Notes: generated by a model from the letters alone, not told the origin. Positions 28,615 through 38,062 are shown, numbered from the stretch's first letter. The stretch: DNA of 64,000 nucleotides from an uncultured Bdellovibrionales bacterium (GCA_903833275.1 CAILEP010000006.1:47027-111026); one strand, 5' to 3'. Made by a program: numbers and translations.

Positions 28615-29923
28615 ATAGCTTTTGTCCTGTCGTAAGTTCGAGGTTAATTAAAGCTTCGATCGAGCCTACCTGTGCGTTCACCTGACCAGCGCGGGCTCTA
28701 AAAAGTTCGCTTTCGGCATCTAATAAATCAGTGTTGGTTCGAGCGCCGACACGGCGGCCCTCTTTAGCGAGCCGCACACTTTCTTCAGATTTGGCGACAT
28801 CGCTTACGCGAGACTGATAAACCGAGCAAAAATACAAAAATTTTCGGCGCCAGAGATCAAACTCCTGCTTCGAGTGAATCTCGGCGATTCTCAATTGGCG
28901 ATCGGCTTGGTATTTTTGTTCGTTCGATTCGTGCGCCCGGGCGACGGTACTAAAGCCGTCGAAAATGTTCCAGGTAAAGTTGAGGCCGACGTTATAGGCC
29001 TCGCGATAATTGGCCCAGTCGTCAAACCGATCGTTTCGATTATTATACTGTTGGTACTGTCCAAAAAGTGCAAGTTTCGGCGACCAAAAGCGATTGTCGG
29101 CGCGATCGAGATGTTCGAGCCCGCGAACTCGATTCTGCAGAGCCGCGAGATCAGCGCGGCTGGCCGTCGCATCAACCCGAGCCTGTTGCGAAATTTCAGA
29201 CTTCAGCACGGGCAGGTCGCCGGTGGGGGTGCGGTCATCGGCTTCGCGGCCCAGAGTCTCGGCCAAGCGGTTTTGGCTTAAAATCACATTGTCTTGAGCG
29301 TTAAGAAGATCACTTTGTGATTCGCTTACTTGAACCTCAACGCGTAGCACGTCAAATTTGGTCGAAGCGCCGGCCTTGCGAAATTGGCGGACGTCATTGA
29401 GATGATCCTGAAGAGTTTTTACATTTTGCTCGGCCACCTGTCTTAGAATTTTTGAGCCGAGAGCCTTGTAATACAAAAGCGCTACTTCGCGCGAGATTCG
29501 AAATTGCGCCCATTTGTAATTAAGCTCTTCGGCCGATTCGAAAGCTCGAGCGGCCTTGAAGCGATTGGTTCCGGCAAAGCCATCAAAAAGTGGAAGCTTC
29601 GCATTTAACTCGTAAATCGACGACGGAATAACTTGTGGAAAGCTCGCCGTACCGCCGCCCAGGTTAACATCTAGAAATGCATATTTGTGCAATGTTAAAT
29701 AGTCGACTTCAAACTGTAGGGTTGGCAAAAACGTTGAGAAGCTTTCGACTTTCTTCCATGTGCTCTCGGCGGACGCGGACTTTGCCTTTTGCACTTGCGG
29801 AGAGTTTTGCAGTGCCTCATCGATCGCGCTTTGCAAAGTCAAAGGTGGTGTCGACTCAGCCCAGACACTCTGAAAAGCCAACATTAAAAATAGAAAGGTA
29901 ATCTTGACGACCGGCCACTTCAT
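28601..29923 (-). CDS. TolC-family outer-membrane efflux protein
   Basis: A 440-residue outer-membrane channel with a signal peptide (MKWPVVKITFLFLMLAF, cleavage near VWAES). Two OEP repeats are visible, each of long coiled helices with the typical LTLQSAIDEALQNSPQV start and the EGRRVGARTNTDLLDAESELF motif in the second half. The ATG at 29923 with GGTGAG upstream starts a proper signal peptide; the frame is open to 29971. It is the first gene of the efflux operon and divergent from marR. Confidence 0.92.
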   Translation of the reverse strand: MKWPVVKITFLFLMLAFQSVWAESTPPLTLQSAIDEALQNSPQVQKAKSASAESTWKKVESFSTFLPTLQFEVDYLTLHKYAFLDVNLGGGTASFPQVIPSSIYELNAKLPLFDGFAGTNRFKAARAFESAEELNYKWAQFRISREVALLYYKALGSKILRQVAEQNVKTLQDHLNDVRQFRKAGASTKFDVLRVEVQVSESQSDLLNAQDNVILSQNRLAETLGREADDRTPTGDLPVLKSEISQQARVDATASRADLAALQNRVRGLEHLDRADNRFWSPKLALFGQYQQYNNRNDRFDDWANYREAYNVGLNFTWNIFDGFSTVARAHESNEQKYQADRQLRIAEIHSKQEFDLWRRKFLYFCSVYQSRVSDVAKSEESVRLAKEGRRVGARTNTDLLDAESELFRARAGQVNAQVGSIEALINLELTTGQKLYDYR

Positions 29924-29942
29924 GCACTCACCCCGTCTCATA

Positions 29943-29994
29943 GTTATAATAATAAATAGTTTGTGCCGCAAACCATTTATGGTACGAGTTACTA
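29943..29994. promoter_or_regulatory. Divergent promoter and MarR operator palindrome
   Basis: In the 71-bp gap between the efflux operon and marR, AAATAGTTTG (29954-29963) and CAAACCATTT (29969-29978) form a 25-bp palindrome with one mismatch and a 5-bp centre. Read leftwards, a promoter TTGCGG (29966-29971) - 17 bp - TATAAC (29943-29948) would serve the efflux genes, and the palindrome covers its -35 box and spacer. A TATAAT on the plus strand at 29945-29950 may serve marR. Binding by the adjacent MarR protein is inferred from position. Confidence 0.55.
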
Positions 29995-30480
29995 ATGAAA
30001 CGAATGGCTAATGGTCACCAAAAGGACAGTGCGCTACAGAGAGGTTTAGACGGTGCCCCCGTGCACCCCGTGCTTAAGTCCTACTTTGGTTATTGCATGC
30101 ACAAACTTTCATCACAAATGCGAATGGCGTTTGCAAAAAAGCTATCTCCGCACAAAATTTTACCCCACCAATACGGGATATTAATAGTTCTTAGAGAGAG
30201 TGGAGAGCTTAGCCAGAACGACCTTGGGGCCCAGATCGGCATTGACAAGGCCTCAATGGTCAAAATAATAAATGACTTAACAAGGCTTAATTACGTTTCG
30301 AGAAAGACAAGCGGGCGCGATCGCCGGGTGAATCTAATTGAAGTAACCCCGCAGGGGCTACGTGCGCTTCAGAAGTTTTCAAAAATTAGACAGAAGGTCG
30401 AAGACGAATATCTGGCCCCGCTTTCTCAGCGCGAGCGCAAGAGTTTAAGGCAATTAGTCGGTAAATTGATTGTTAGCTAA
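29995..30480 (+). CDS. MarR-family transcriptional regulator
   Basis: A 161-residue winged-helix regulator. The recognition region reads LSQNDLGAQIGIDKASMVKI and the wing GRDRRVNLIEVTPQG contains the Asp-Arg pair typical of MarR. N- and C-terminal helices form the dimer interface. It is divergent from the efflux operon and probably represses it until a ligand binds. ATGs at 29995 and 30004 are both possible starts. Confidence 0.92.
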   Translation: MKRMANGHQKDSALQRGLDGAPVHPVLKSYFGYCMHKLSSQMRMAFAKKLSPHKILPHQYGILIVLRESGELSQNDLGAQIGIDKASMVKIINDLTRLNYVSRKTSGRDRRVNLIEVTPQGLRALQKFSKIRQKVEDEYLAPLSQRERKSLRQLVGKLIVS

Positions 30481-30795
30481 ACTAATTCCAGCCCGTGCGG
30501 GAGTCGAATTTTTCGGCTGACAGCAAGCAGAGGCCTAGTGTCGCCTTTGACTCACAATAAATTAAATTAATTAGCATCATTAAAATTGGCGTTTTATATC
30601 GCGCAGCCTCATGGGCCCATTGTCGTGGCAGAGAAAGCGTGCGGTCCGCACGCGGGTCGGGCGCCTTTTGCGCCTAGACCAAGGTCCATTTCGATTTCTA
30701 ACTCGCGGACCTCGCTACCTCGACTGAAGAGGAGCGTCTAGCATTGGTTGGTCGTTAATTAACGAATTAAATAATAATTCTCACGGAGGGGATTT
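30481..30795 (+). other. Intergenic region with tandem hairpins
   Basis: No reading frame is convincing in this 315-bp gap. It holds two strong GC-rich hairpins in a row: GCGTGCG / CGCACGC (30637-30653, 3-nt loop) and GGCGC / GCGCC (30660-30674, CTTTT loop). Neither is followed by a T-run. They could be part of a structured leader of the protease gene or of a small RNA. A clear ribosome binding site (CGGAGGGG) precedes the protease ATG. Confidence 0.4.
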
Positions 30796-32301
30796 ATGAA
30801 ACGGATTTCATTAATGCTGCTGCTATTGCCGAGCTTTGCTTTGGCAAGTTCAGTAGCGACGGTTGACGTAAAGGCACTTCAAACTAAATTGAAGAAAGAA
30901 AACATTGGCTGGCAGGCTGATGACGCTTGGTTGAAAAATAACAGCGCGAGCATCAAGGGCCTATTGGGCGTTCGCAATGCACCAAAAACAGATGCGCAAT
31001 TCGAAGTGCCGCAATCGCGCCTTCGTAATTTTTCTGCGACGACTGTCGACTGGCGTGATGTAAACGGTCTTAACTATGTTTCTCCAATTTTAAATCAAGG
31101 CAACTGCGGCAGTTGCGTGGCGTTTGCGACAGTTGCAACGCTTGAGACCCAAATGAATATCGCTTACTTCGGCGGTCTTTTTCGGTACTCGCCCCAAGCC
31201 CTTTTCGCCTGTGGTGGCGGCGCATGCGAAATGGGTTGGTTTCCGTCAGCGGCAGCTGACTATTTGCAGTCATCAGGCATCCCTGACGAAGCTTGCTTGC
31301 CGTACACATCTGGCGCTACTGGTGAAGATGTTGAGTGCTCGCGATCTTGCTCTGATTCAGCAAATCGTTCTTTGAAAATTGTGAGCTACACAACTCCGAC
31401 AAACTATTCAAAAGATCTTGATTCGGTAAAAGCAGCATTGGCTCGGGGGGCATTAATGACGACGCTGACTGTTTACACAGATTTTTTACTATATAAGAGC
31501 GGAGTCTATAAGCACACAACGGGCAAGGCCGAAGGTGGTCACGCGATCTCTCTTATCGGCTACGACGATTCGAAGGGTGCTTTCATTATTCGCAATAGCT
31601 GGGGTGAAGACTGGGGCATGAAGGGCTTTGCCTATGTTAGTTACGACGATATTTCGGGTGTAGGTAACGAAACTTACGCGCTTGAAGTGCCAAAATACAA
31701 TGGCTACGTAACGGTTCGAGCGCCGGATAACCGCGCTATTGTGGCGGGCAAAATGACGGCATCTGCGGAGTCAACCTTCGCGGGTCTGCAGAAGCTTGAA
31801 GTGACTGTTGTTGATGCGCAAAATCAAGTGAAGAGTACGTATGATTGCGCTACACAGGCCAAATGCGCTGCCGAATTCGAGACGACAACGTGGGCTGATG
31901 GCACTTACCAGATCTTTTCGACAGCGACAATTGCGGGTAAGAGCCAAGAGACTTCTCAGCGCCAGTTTTTCTATGTTGAAAATACTGCGCCGAAGATGAG
32001 TCTGAACTTTGAAGGTAAGGATGTGAATTTGACTCAGCCTGTAAAAGGCCGAATCGTTTTCAATATTCACGCGGCATCAGGCGCAGCGCCACTGTCGACT
32101 CTCAAATTGATCGCCAAGCAAAATGGCCAGATCGTCTATACCCGAGGCACGAATATCGCGTTGCCAGAAATGACTTTGGGTTGGAGAACCGTTTCTGTTC
32201 CGAATGGCGAGTACGATGTTTTCTTGACTGGTACTCAAGTTGTGAACGACCAAACCAGCTCGGTTGAAAGTAATCACTTCACAATCACTGTAAACAATTA
32301 A
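30796..32301 (+). CDS. Exported papain-family (C1A) cysteine protease
   Basis: A 501-residue secreted protease. A signal peptide (MKRISLMLLLLPSFALA) and a short pro-region (about 20-85) precede the catalytic domain, which opens with VDWRDVNGLNYV. The catalytic residues are present: Cys107 in NQGNCGSCVAFA, His249 in GGHAISLIGYD and Asn267 in IIRNSWGEDWG. Several paired cysteines suggest disulfides. Residues about 310-501 look like two immunoglobulin-like beta domains, possibly for binding substrate or surface. A role in digesting external protein is inferred. It is monocistronic, with its own leader and a strong terminator. Confidence 0.93.
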   Translation: MKRISLMLLLLPSFALASSVATVDVKALQTKLKKENIGWQADDAWLKNNSASIKGLLGVRNAPKTDAQFEVPQSRLRNFSATTVDWRDVNGLNYVSPILNQGNCGSCVAFATVATLETQMNIAYFGGLFRYSPQALFACGGGACEMGWFPSAAADYLQSSGIPDEACLPYTSGATGEDVECSRSCSDSANRSLKIVSYTTPTNYSKDLDSVKAALARGALMTTLTVYTDFLLYKSGVYKHTTGKAEGGHAISLIGYDDSKGAFIIRNSWGEDWGMKGFAYVSYDDISGVGNETYALEVPKYNGYVTVRAPDNRAIVAGKMTASAESTFAGLQKLEVTVVDAQNQVKSTYDCATQAKCAAEFETTTWADGTYQIFSTATIAGKSQETSQRQFFYVENTAPKMSLNFEGKDVNLTQPVKGRIVFNIHAASGAAPLSTLKLIAKQNGQIVYTRGTNIALPEMTLGWRTVSVPNGEYDVFLTGTQVVNDQTSSVESNHFTITVNN

Positions 32302-32328
32302 CGCTCAGATTATTTCGAAGGTCTTAAG

Positions 32329-32356
32329 AACGCGCGAGTTAAATCGCGCGTTTTTT
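32329..32356 (+). terminator. Terminator of the papain-like protease gene
   Basis: A perfect 9-bp stem AACGCGCGA (32329-32337) / TCGCGCGTT (32344-32352) with a GTTAAA loop runs into a T-tract. It lies 28 bp after the protease stop and overlaps the 3' end of the convergent GH16 gene at its edge. Confidence 0.82.
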
Positions 32357-33203
32357 ATTGTCCACACGCGAGGTTCTTTGCGGCACTTACGGTTACAGAC
32401 TCGAGTTCGAACCGTGCCGGAAAGATAGACTCGTCGACACCTTTTTGCCCGCCCAAATCGCCACCCACCGCAAGATTTACAACAAGAACAAAGGGCTTAT
32501 CGTAGGGCCAAGTCTGCCAATCTTCTCCGTTTCTGTTGATTCGAAAGTAAACGCTGTCGTCGACAAGGTACTCAATTTTTTTCGGTAACCAAATAATTGA
32601 ATATTTATGAAATTCATTTTCGGCATCGGGCACAAAAACGGCCTTGCCACGCTCACTGTGATTAAAGACATTATGCTTTTTCGAGTGCGCCGTTCCGAAA
32701 ACCAGATTGGGTGAGAAGCCGACGTTCTCCATGATATCGAGCTCGCCGTTATCTGGCCAATAAGAGTCTCCGTAGTTCTTCTTTTCGGCGATCAGCCAGA
32801 TAGCCGGCCAGAGCCCGCGCCCGTGCGGAAGTTTCGATCGAATATCAAAGCGGCCGTAAGTCCAGGCCTGAGCCGACCTAAGTCGGGCAGACGAGTATCC
32901 CGACCTGTCGTGGCGTGCCTCAATTACTAATTTTTGGTCGACAACACGAGAGTTTTCAACGGAGGCGGTGTAGTTTTGCAACTCGTGATTGCCCCAGCCG
33001 TCGCCACCGGTTTCATGTATCCAAAAATGGCTATTCGGAGAGCCGCTGGTTTTAAAATTGTCACTGGCGACCGGGGCCCACTCGCACGCCCTGGTTTTTT
33101 GTTGAGCCGAGGGTGTGCAGGCCGAAAGCCAAATTGGCAAAGTCGCGAGCGCGATAAAAGCATTTCGTCGAACTCTAAAGTTGGATATTGAGAAAATGCC
33201 CAT
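32355..33203 (-). CDS. Glycoside hydrolase family 16 lipoprotein
   Basis: A 282-residue beta-jelly-roll glycosidase. The active-site motif ExDxxE is intact: Glu154, Asp156 and Glu159 in GELDIMENVG (nucleophile, helper and acid/base). An N-terminal signal ends in a lipobox (LSAC), so the enzyme is probably anchored to the outer membrane. Other GH16 landmarks are GRGLWPAIWLI and NLAVGGDLGG. Substrates of the family include beta-1,3-glucan, mixed-linkage glucan and agar; the motif spacing without the extra Met bulge is ambiguous, and laminarin-like glucan is the most common case. Confidence 0.9.
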   Translation of the reverse strand: MGIFSISNFRVRRNAFIALATLPIWLSACTPSAQQKTRACEWAPVASDNFKTSGSPNSHFWIHETGGDGWGNHELQNYTASVENSRVVDQKLVIEARHDRSGYSSARLRSAQAWTYGRFDIRSKLPHGRGLWPAIWLIAEKKNYGDSYWPDNGELDIMENVGFSPNLVFGTAHSKKHNVFNHSERGKAVFVPDAENEFHKYSIIWLPKKIEYLVDDSVYFRINRNGEDWQTWPYDKPFVLVVNLAVGGDLGGQKGVDESIFPARFELESVTVSAAKNLACGQ

Positions 33204-33347
33204 CCTTAAATCGAAACACTTCTTTATCTACGGCACAAGATCCTGACCGAGAGACCTCGACTTACAGCTCGCTGAAGCTGAGATGAACGCGCTACCCGCT
33301 GCACGATGAATCTGATAACCTTCTTCTATTGGCTAGAGGGCCGTATC

Positions 33348-35816
33348 ATGTCGAAGTGGACCGTACATAAATTTGGTGGCACGAGCGTCGCGAATGCTGA
33401 AAGGTATCAGCGAGTGGCCGAAATAGTTGGCCAACCGCAAGCCGCGGCAAGAACGGCTGTGGTCGTATCGGCGATGAGCAAGGTGACTGATGCGCTTATT
33501 GAGCTCACCGAACTTGCTCGGCGGCGTGACTCAAAATACGAGCAAAAGACCGAAGAGCTGTTGCGCAAGCACAGCGAATGCGTGGCGGCGCTTCTCGATT
33601 CTCCAGAGGCGGCGAGACTCAATGAAATTTTTAAGCGAGATATGGCCAATATCGCTGAGATCTTAAAAGGCGTTTGGCACGCCAAATCTTGTTCGATGCA
33701 GGTTCAAGAGCTGATTTCAGGGCACGGCGAGCTTTGGTCGGCCCAAATTATGTCGGCGACCTTTAATAAAAATAAAATAAAATCGGCATGGCTTGATGCT
33801 CGCGAAGTTTTAGTTGTTGAGCCTTTTGATCGAAGCGTACGAGTGCTCTGGCCAGAAAGTGAAGCCAAAGCAAGCGCTTGGTTTCAGACTCATCCGGGCG
33901 AAGTGATTGTCATCACAGGGTTTGTCGCCTCAACTGCCGACGGCGTGGCCACAACATTGAAACGTAATGGCAGTGATTTTTCGGCCGCCATTTTTGGTCG
34001 GCTTCTTGAAGCAAAAGAAATTCTTATTTGGACTGACGTAGACGGCGTTATGAGCGCGGACCCTCGGCTCGTGCCAGACGCGGTGGTTCTACCAAACGTT
34101 TCATACTCTGAGGCCAGCGAGCTTGCGTATTTCGGCGCAAAGGTTATTCACCCCGATACGATGGGGCCTGCCGTGCAGAAGCAAATACCGATTTGGATTA
34201 AAAATACTTTTAATCCAAAGGTTGCGGGCACATGTATTTCGGCCAAGGTCACGCGCGAGCCGCCGGTAAAAGGCTTTGCAACTATCGATCACGTGGCGCT
34301 CATAAACCTCGAGGGCACGGGCATGGTCGGTGTGCCCGGCGTGGCGCAACGGCTTTTCGGCGCTCTGAAAGAAGTGAATATTTCAGTCGTTATGATATCT
34401 CAGGCGAGCTCTGAGCATTCGATTTGTTTTGCCGTTCTGGCGGCCGACGGTGAGGCTGCAAAGAAATCTGTTATGCGAACGTTTGAAGGTGAAATTCATC
34501 GTGGCGAAATTCAAACCATAGCTCTTTTGCCCGATTGCTCGGTGCTGGCGATGGTCGGCGACGGGATGGCGCACACCCCCGGTATGTCGGGTCGGCTTTT
34601 CTCGGCGTTAGGAAAGGCGCGCACAAATGTACTCGCTATTGCACAAGGGTCTTCGGAGCGAAATATTTCAGTCGTACTGCCGCGCGAGGCGATTCACCGT
34701 GCAGTACGGGCCGCTCACTCAGCCTTTTTTCTCTCAAACCAAACGCTCTCGGTTGGGGTTATCGGCTCGGGCACCGTGGGGGCTACATTTCTTAATCAGC
34801 TTTCGCAACGAATTGAAGGGTTGAAAACTGAACGCGGCATTGATGTTCGCGTACGAGCAATTACAAATTCGAAAACGACTGCGCGCAGCGAGACAGGCCT
34901 TGATGTAAAAAACTGGAATGACCTTCTTGGCAAAGGCGCGGCTGCGACGTCGCTTGCTGATTTCGGCCAGTACGTGAACGAGAGCCATTACCCGCACGCG
35001 GTTATTATCGATGTGAGTGCTAGCGAAGAGACAACCGCTCAGTATCTTGATTGGCTTAAGGCCGGCGTCAATATTATTACCGCAAACAAGAAAGCGGGCT
35101 CTGGTGACCTCAAATATTATAAAGAGCTGCAAAAGACCGCGCGCGAATTAAACCGGTACTTTCTTTACGAGACGACAGTCGGCGCGGGGCTTCCGGTGTT
35201 GCGAACTTTGAGAGATCTGATTCAAACGGGTGATCGCCTTATCGAAATAGAGGGTGTTCTTTCAGGGACACTGTCATATCTTTTTAATGTTTATGACGGC
35301 ACTAGACCGTTTTCTGCGTCGGTGCTTGAGGCAAAAAAATTGGGCTACACCGAGCCTGACCCACGCGATGACCTTTCTGGCGCGGATGTGGGTCGTAAAC
35401 TTGTGATATTGGCGCGCGAAGCCGGCATTGATCTCAATCGCGAGAATGTCGTTATCGAAAATTTGGTTTCACCAGGCTTGCTTAAGGTGGGTCTCGACGA
35501 ATTTCTTTCGCGACTCAGCGAGCTTGATAACGATTTCAGTCGCCGCCAAAAAGAAGCGAAAGAAAAAAACTGTGTTCTTCGTTACGTAGCTAAAGTTTCG
35601 GTTGGTGGCGGCGCGCAGGTTGCGCTTAAGGCGATACCACTCACGCACCCCTTTGCGCGGCTTTCGGGTAGCGACAATATTCTACTCTTTCGCACCGAGC
35701 GCTATGATCAGCAGCCGATGGTGATTCAAGGGCCGGGTGCCGGCCCTGCGGTTACAGCGGCCGGAGTTTTTTCTGAACTCTTGCGGCTTGCCGATTATCT
35801 TGGGGCGCCTCAGTGA
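33348..35816 (+). CDS. thrA: Bifunctional aspartokinase / homoserine dehydrogenase
   Basis: The 822-residue fusion catalyses the first and third steps from aspartate to threonine. The kinase part starts VHKFGGTSVANAERY and includes TLKRNGSDFSAAI and WTDVDGVMSADPR. Two ACT-type regulatory modules follow (about 320-465), implying feedback control, most likely by threonine. The dehydrogenase part has the NAD(P) site VGVIGSGTVGATFL and the catalytic region GTLSYLFN, ARDDLSGADVGRKL-like. Length equals E. coli ThrA (820). The ATG at 33348 has AGAGGG upstream; the frame is open to 33306. First gene of thrABC, next gene overlapping by 4 bp. Confidence 0.95.
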   Translation: MSKWTVHKFGGTSVANAERYQRVAEIVGQPQAAARTAVVVSAMSKVTDALIELTELARRRDSKYEQKTEELLRKHSECVAALLDSPEAARLNEIFKRDMANIAEILKGVWHAKSCSMQVQELISGHGELWSAQIMSATFNKNKIKSAWLDAREVLVVEPFDRSVRVLWPESEAKASAWFQTHPGEVIVITGFVASTADGVATTLKRNGSDFSAAIFGRLLEAKEILIWTDVDGVMSADPRLVPDAVVLPNVSYSEASELAYFGAKVIHPDTMGPAVQKQIPIWIKNTFNPKVAGTCISAKVTREPPVKGFATIDHVALINLEGTGMVGVPGVAQRLFGALKEVNISVVMISQASSEHSICFAVLAADGEAAKKSVMRTFEGEIHRGEIQTIALLPDCSVLAMVGDGMAHTPGMSGRLFSALGKARTNVLAIAQGSSERNISVVLPREAIHRAVRAAHSAFFLSNQTLSVGVIGSGTVGATFLNQLSQRIEGLKTERGIDVRVRAITNSKTTARSETGLDVKNWNDLLGKGAAATSLADFGQYVNESHYPHAVIIDVSASEETTAQYLDWLKAGVNIITANKKAGSGDLKYYKELQKTARELNRYFLYETTVGAGLPVLRTLRDLIQTGDRLIEIEGVLSGTLSYLFNVYDGTRPFSASVLEAKKLGYTEPDPRDDLSGADVGRKLVILAREAGIDLNRENVVIENLVSPGLLKVGLDEFLSRLSELDNDFSRRQKEAKEKNCVLRYVAKVSVGGGAQVALKAIPLTHPFARLSGSDNILLFRTERYDQQPMVIQGPGAGPAVTAAGVFSELLRLADYLGAPQ

Positions 35817-36760
35817 AATCAGCCATTGCGTTTGCGCCTGCAAGTGTAGCCAATTTTGCCGTGGGTTTTGACCTATTGGGCTTTGCGCTTGAGGGTATGG
35901 GTGACACTGTTCGCGTTACACGAATCGAAGAGAAGACAGTGCGCGTGCGTTCAATCGAAATCGGCGAGGGCCTCGATCGCGAAAGTTTTGTTGAATTGCC
36001 GAAAGAGCCCGAGAAGAACACCGCGGCCATGGGGCTACTTGAATTTATTCGCGAGCAAAAGCTTGAGTATGGGTTCGAAATTGAAATCAAAAAAGGGATA
36101 CCGCTTGGTTCGGGCCTTGGGGGTAGCGCTGCTTCAGCCGCGGCCGCCTTGCTCGCCGCAAATGCAGTGCTCGATCGGTCACTTGAAAAAAGTGCGCTGA
36201 TTAAATATGCCATCACCGGTGAAGCTGTCGCGAGTGGCGCGAGGCATGGCGACAATGTAATCCCCTCATTATTGGGCGGGGTTCTCATCGTGGCTTCAGA
36301 AGAGAACACTTATGCGCGCGTCGCGCTTAAGGGCGACTGGCACGTCGCCGTTCTTTACCCTGGTTTTCGGTTGGATACGCGTCGAGCGCGCGAAGTATTG
36401 CCGAAAACGATTACACTGAAGGCGCATACGCGAGCCCAAACTCGATTGGCGATGGTGCTGGCGGGCTTGGCGGAGAATGATCCTGAAAAAGTTCGACAAT
36501 TTTTGGTTGATGAAATTATAGAGCCCGCGCGGGCTTCGCTCATACCAGATTTTTACGAAATCAAACGAGCGGCTCTTGATGCTGGCGCCATTGGCGGTTC
36601 GATTTCTGGTGCCGGGCCGACGGTTTTCGCGCTCACCCAAGGCCGCGTTCAAGCTGAGCGGGTCTTGAAATCCATGGGCGATGCCGCCAGTACGCGCTAC
36701 CCAAAGCATCTTCGAATGGTCAGTTCAATTAGCGCCGAAGGTGCGCGAGTGCTCAAATGA
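35813..36760 (+). CDS. thrB: Homoserine kinase
   Basis: A 315-residue GHMP-family kinase that phosphorylates homoserine, the fourth step of the pathway. The N-terminus (APASVANFAVGFDLLGFAL) and the ATP loop PLGSGLGGSAASAAAAL are diagnostic, as is the C-terminal SISGAGPTVFAL. It starts at GTG overlapping the thrA stop by 4 bp and ends with an ATGA overlap into thrC, so the three are translationally coupled. Confidence 0.95.
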   Translation: MKSAIAFAPASVANFAVGFDLLGFALEGMGDTVRVTRIEEKTVRVRSIEIGEGLDRESFVELPKEPEKNTAAMGLLEFIREQKLEYGFEIEIKKGIPLGSGLGGSAASAAAALLAANAVLDRSLEKSALIKYAITGEAVASGARHGDNVIPSLLGGVLIVASEENTYARVALKGDWHVAVLYPGFRLDTRRAREVLPKTITLKAHTRAQTRLAMVLAGLAENDPEKVRQFLVDEIIEPARASLIPDFYEIKRAALDAGAIGGSISGAGPTVFALTQGRVQAERVLKSMGDAASTRYPKHLRMVSSISAEGARVLK

Positions 36761-38058
36761 AGTTTTTCAGCACGCGCGACGGGGCCCACAAAGTTTCAAT
36801 CGAAGAGGCCTTGCTTGCAGGGCTCGCGCCAGATGGCGGGCTTTATGTTCCAGAATTGTTTCCGAAGATTAATATTGAAAAGGCGCCCCTCGCGACGCAT
36901 CGAGAGTTTGCAACTTATGTCCTCGCGCCGTTTTTTTCTGGCAGTTCGCTCGAGCGCCATTTGTCTAACATCTGTGAAAAAGCATTTTCGTTCGAAATAC
37001 CAATTAAGAAATTATCGCCAACCCTTTCGGTTCTTGAGCTGACTCATGGGCCGACATGCGCTTTTAAAGATGTGGGGGCGCAGTTTCTCGCGGCGACTGT
37101 ACCGTTTCTTTCTGTCGGGGCGAATCGGCCGCGCTTGGTTCTGGTCGCAACTTCTGGCGACACGGGCGGTGCCGTGGGTTGCGCATTCTCTGGCCAACCG
37201 AACACGCGTGTTGTGATTCTCTATCCAAATGGCGGGATTTCTGAGCGCCAAGAGCGTCAACTCACCTGCTGGCAAGAAAACGTCAAGGCATACGCCGTTG
37301 AAGGTTCGTTTGATGATTGTCAGAAGCTTGTGAAAGAATCTTTTCTCGATGCCGATTTAAAATCACAGTGGCAATTGCTTTCGGCCAATAGCATTAGCCT
37401 CGGGCGGTTGCTGCCGCAGATGATTTATTACGCATTCGCAGCGGCGAAGCACGCAAAAGAAAACAAATCCAGCGAGACCACAGTGTCGGCCCTCAATTTT
37501 GTCATACCGACCGGCAACATGGGCAATGCACTCGCGGCGATTTGGGCGCGCAAATGCGGCTTTCCGATTGGCAAAATCGGTTTAGCCCTCAACGCCAATC
37601 GGGCGATTGTCGACTTTTTTCAAACCCACAATTGGTCGCCACAAAAATCGGTGGCCACGTTGGCGAATGCGATGGATGTCGGCAATGCCAGCAATATGGA
37701 GCGTCTTCGCTCTCTGCTCACCATAGACCCGACGGTCGAAAATATAATTTCAGCAATATCTGTAAGTGACGAAGAAATTCGGTCAACAATTCGAGCGGTT
37801 TTCCAACAACACCAATACATTTCGTGCCCCCATACTGCGACCGCATTTTTTGCCGCTCAAAAATGGGGGTGGAAGAATGCGGTGGTTGTGGCAACTGCTG
37901 ACCCGGCAAAATTTGAAAGTATTGTAGGCCCCATTATTGGTGAGTCGGTTCCGACTCCAGAGGCGCTATTGCAGATTCTCGACCGCGCCCTGCGCAGGGT
38001 TAAAATAGCGCCTAATCGGCAAGATTTAATAGGCGTTCTAAATGCCAAAAATAGCTAG
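36757..38058 (+). CDS. thrC: Threonine synthase
   Basis: The 433-residue PLP enzyme converts phosphohomoserine to threonine. It starts KFFSTRDGAHKVSIEEALL, has the PLP lysine in TCAFKDVGAQFLA and the phosphate-binding region VATSGDTGGAVGCAF; FVIPTGNMGNALA is also typical. It closes the thrABC operon, giving a complete branch from aspartate. No terminator is evident, but two palindromes follow at 38063-38096. Confidence 0.95.
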   Translation: MKFFSTRDGAHKVSIEEALLAGLAPDGGLYVPELFPKINIEKAPLATHREFATYVLAPFFSGSSLERHLSNICEKAFSFEIPIKKLSPTLSVLELTHGPTCAFKDVGAQFLAATVPFLSVGANRPRLVLVATSGDTGGAVGCAFSGQPNTRVVILYPNGGISERQERQLTCWQENVKAYAVEGSFDDCQKLVKESFLDADLKSQWQLLSANSISLGRLLPQMIYYAFAAAKHAKENKSSETTVSALNFVIPTGNMGNALAAIWARKCGFPIGKIGLALNANRAIVDFFQTHNWSPQKSVATLANAMDVGNASNMERLRSLLTIDPTVENIISAISVSDEEIRSTIRAVFQQHQYISCPHTATAFFAAQKWGWKNAVVVATADPAKFESIVGPIIGESVPTPEALLQILDRALRRVKIAPNRQDLIGVLNAKNS

Positions 38059-38062
38059 CCAA

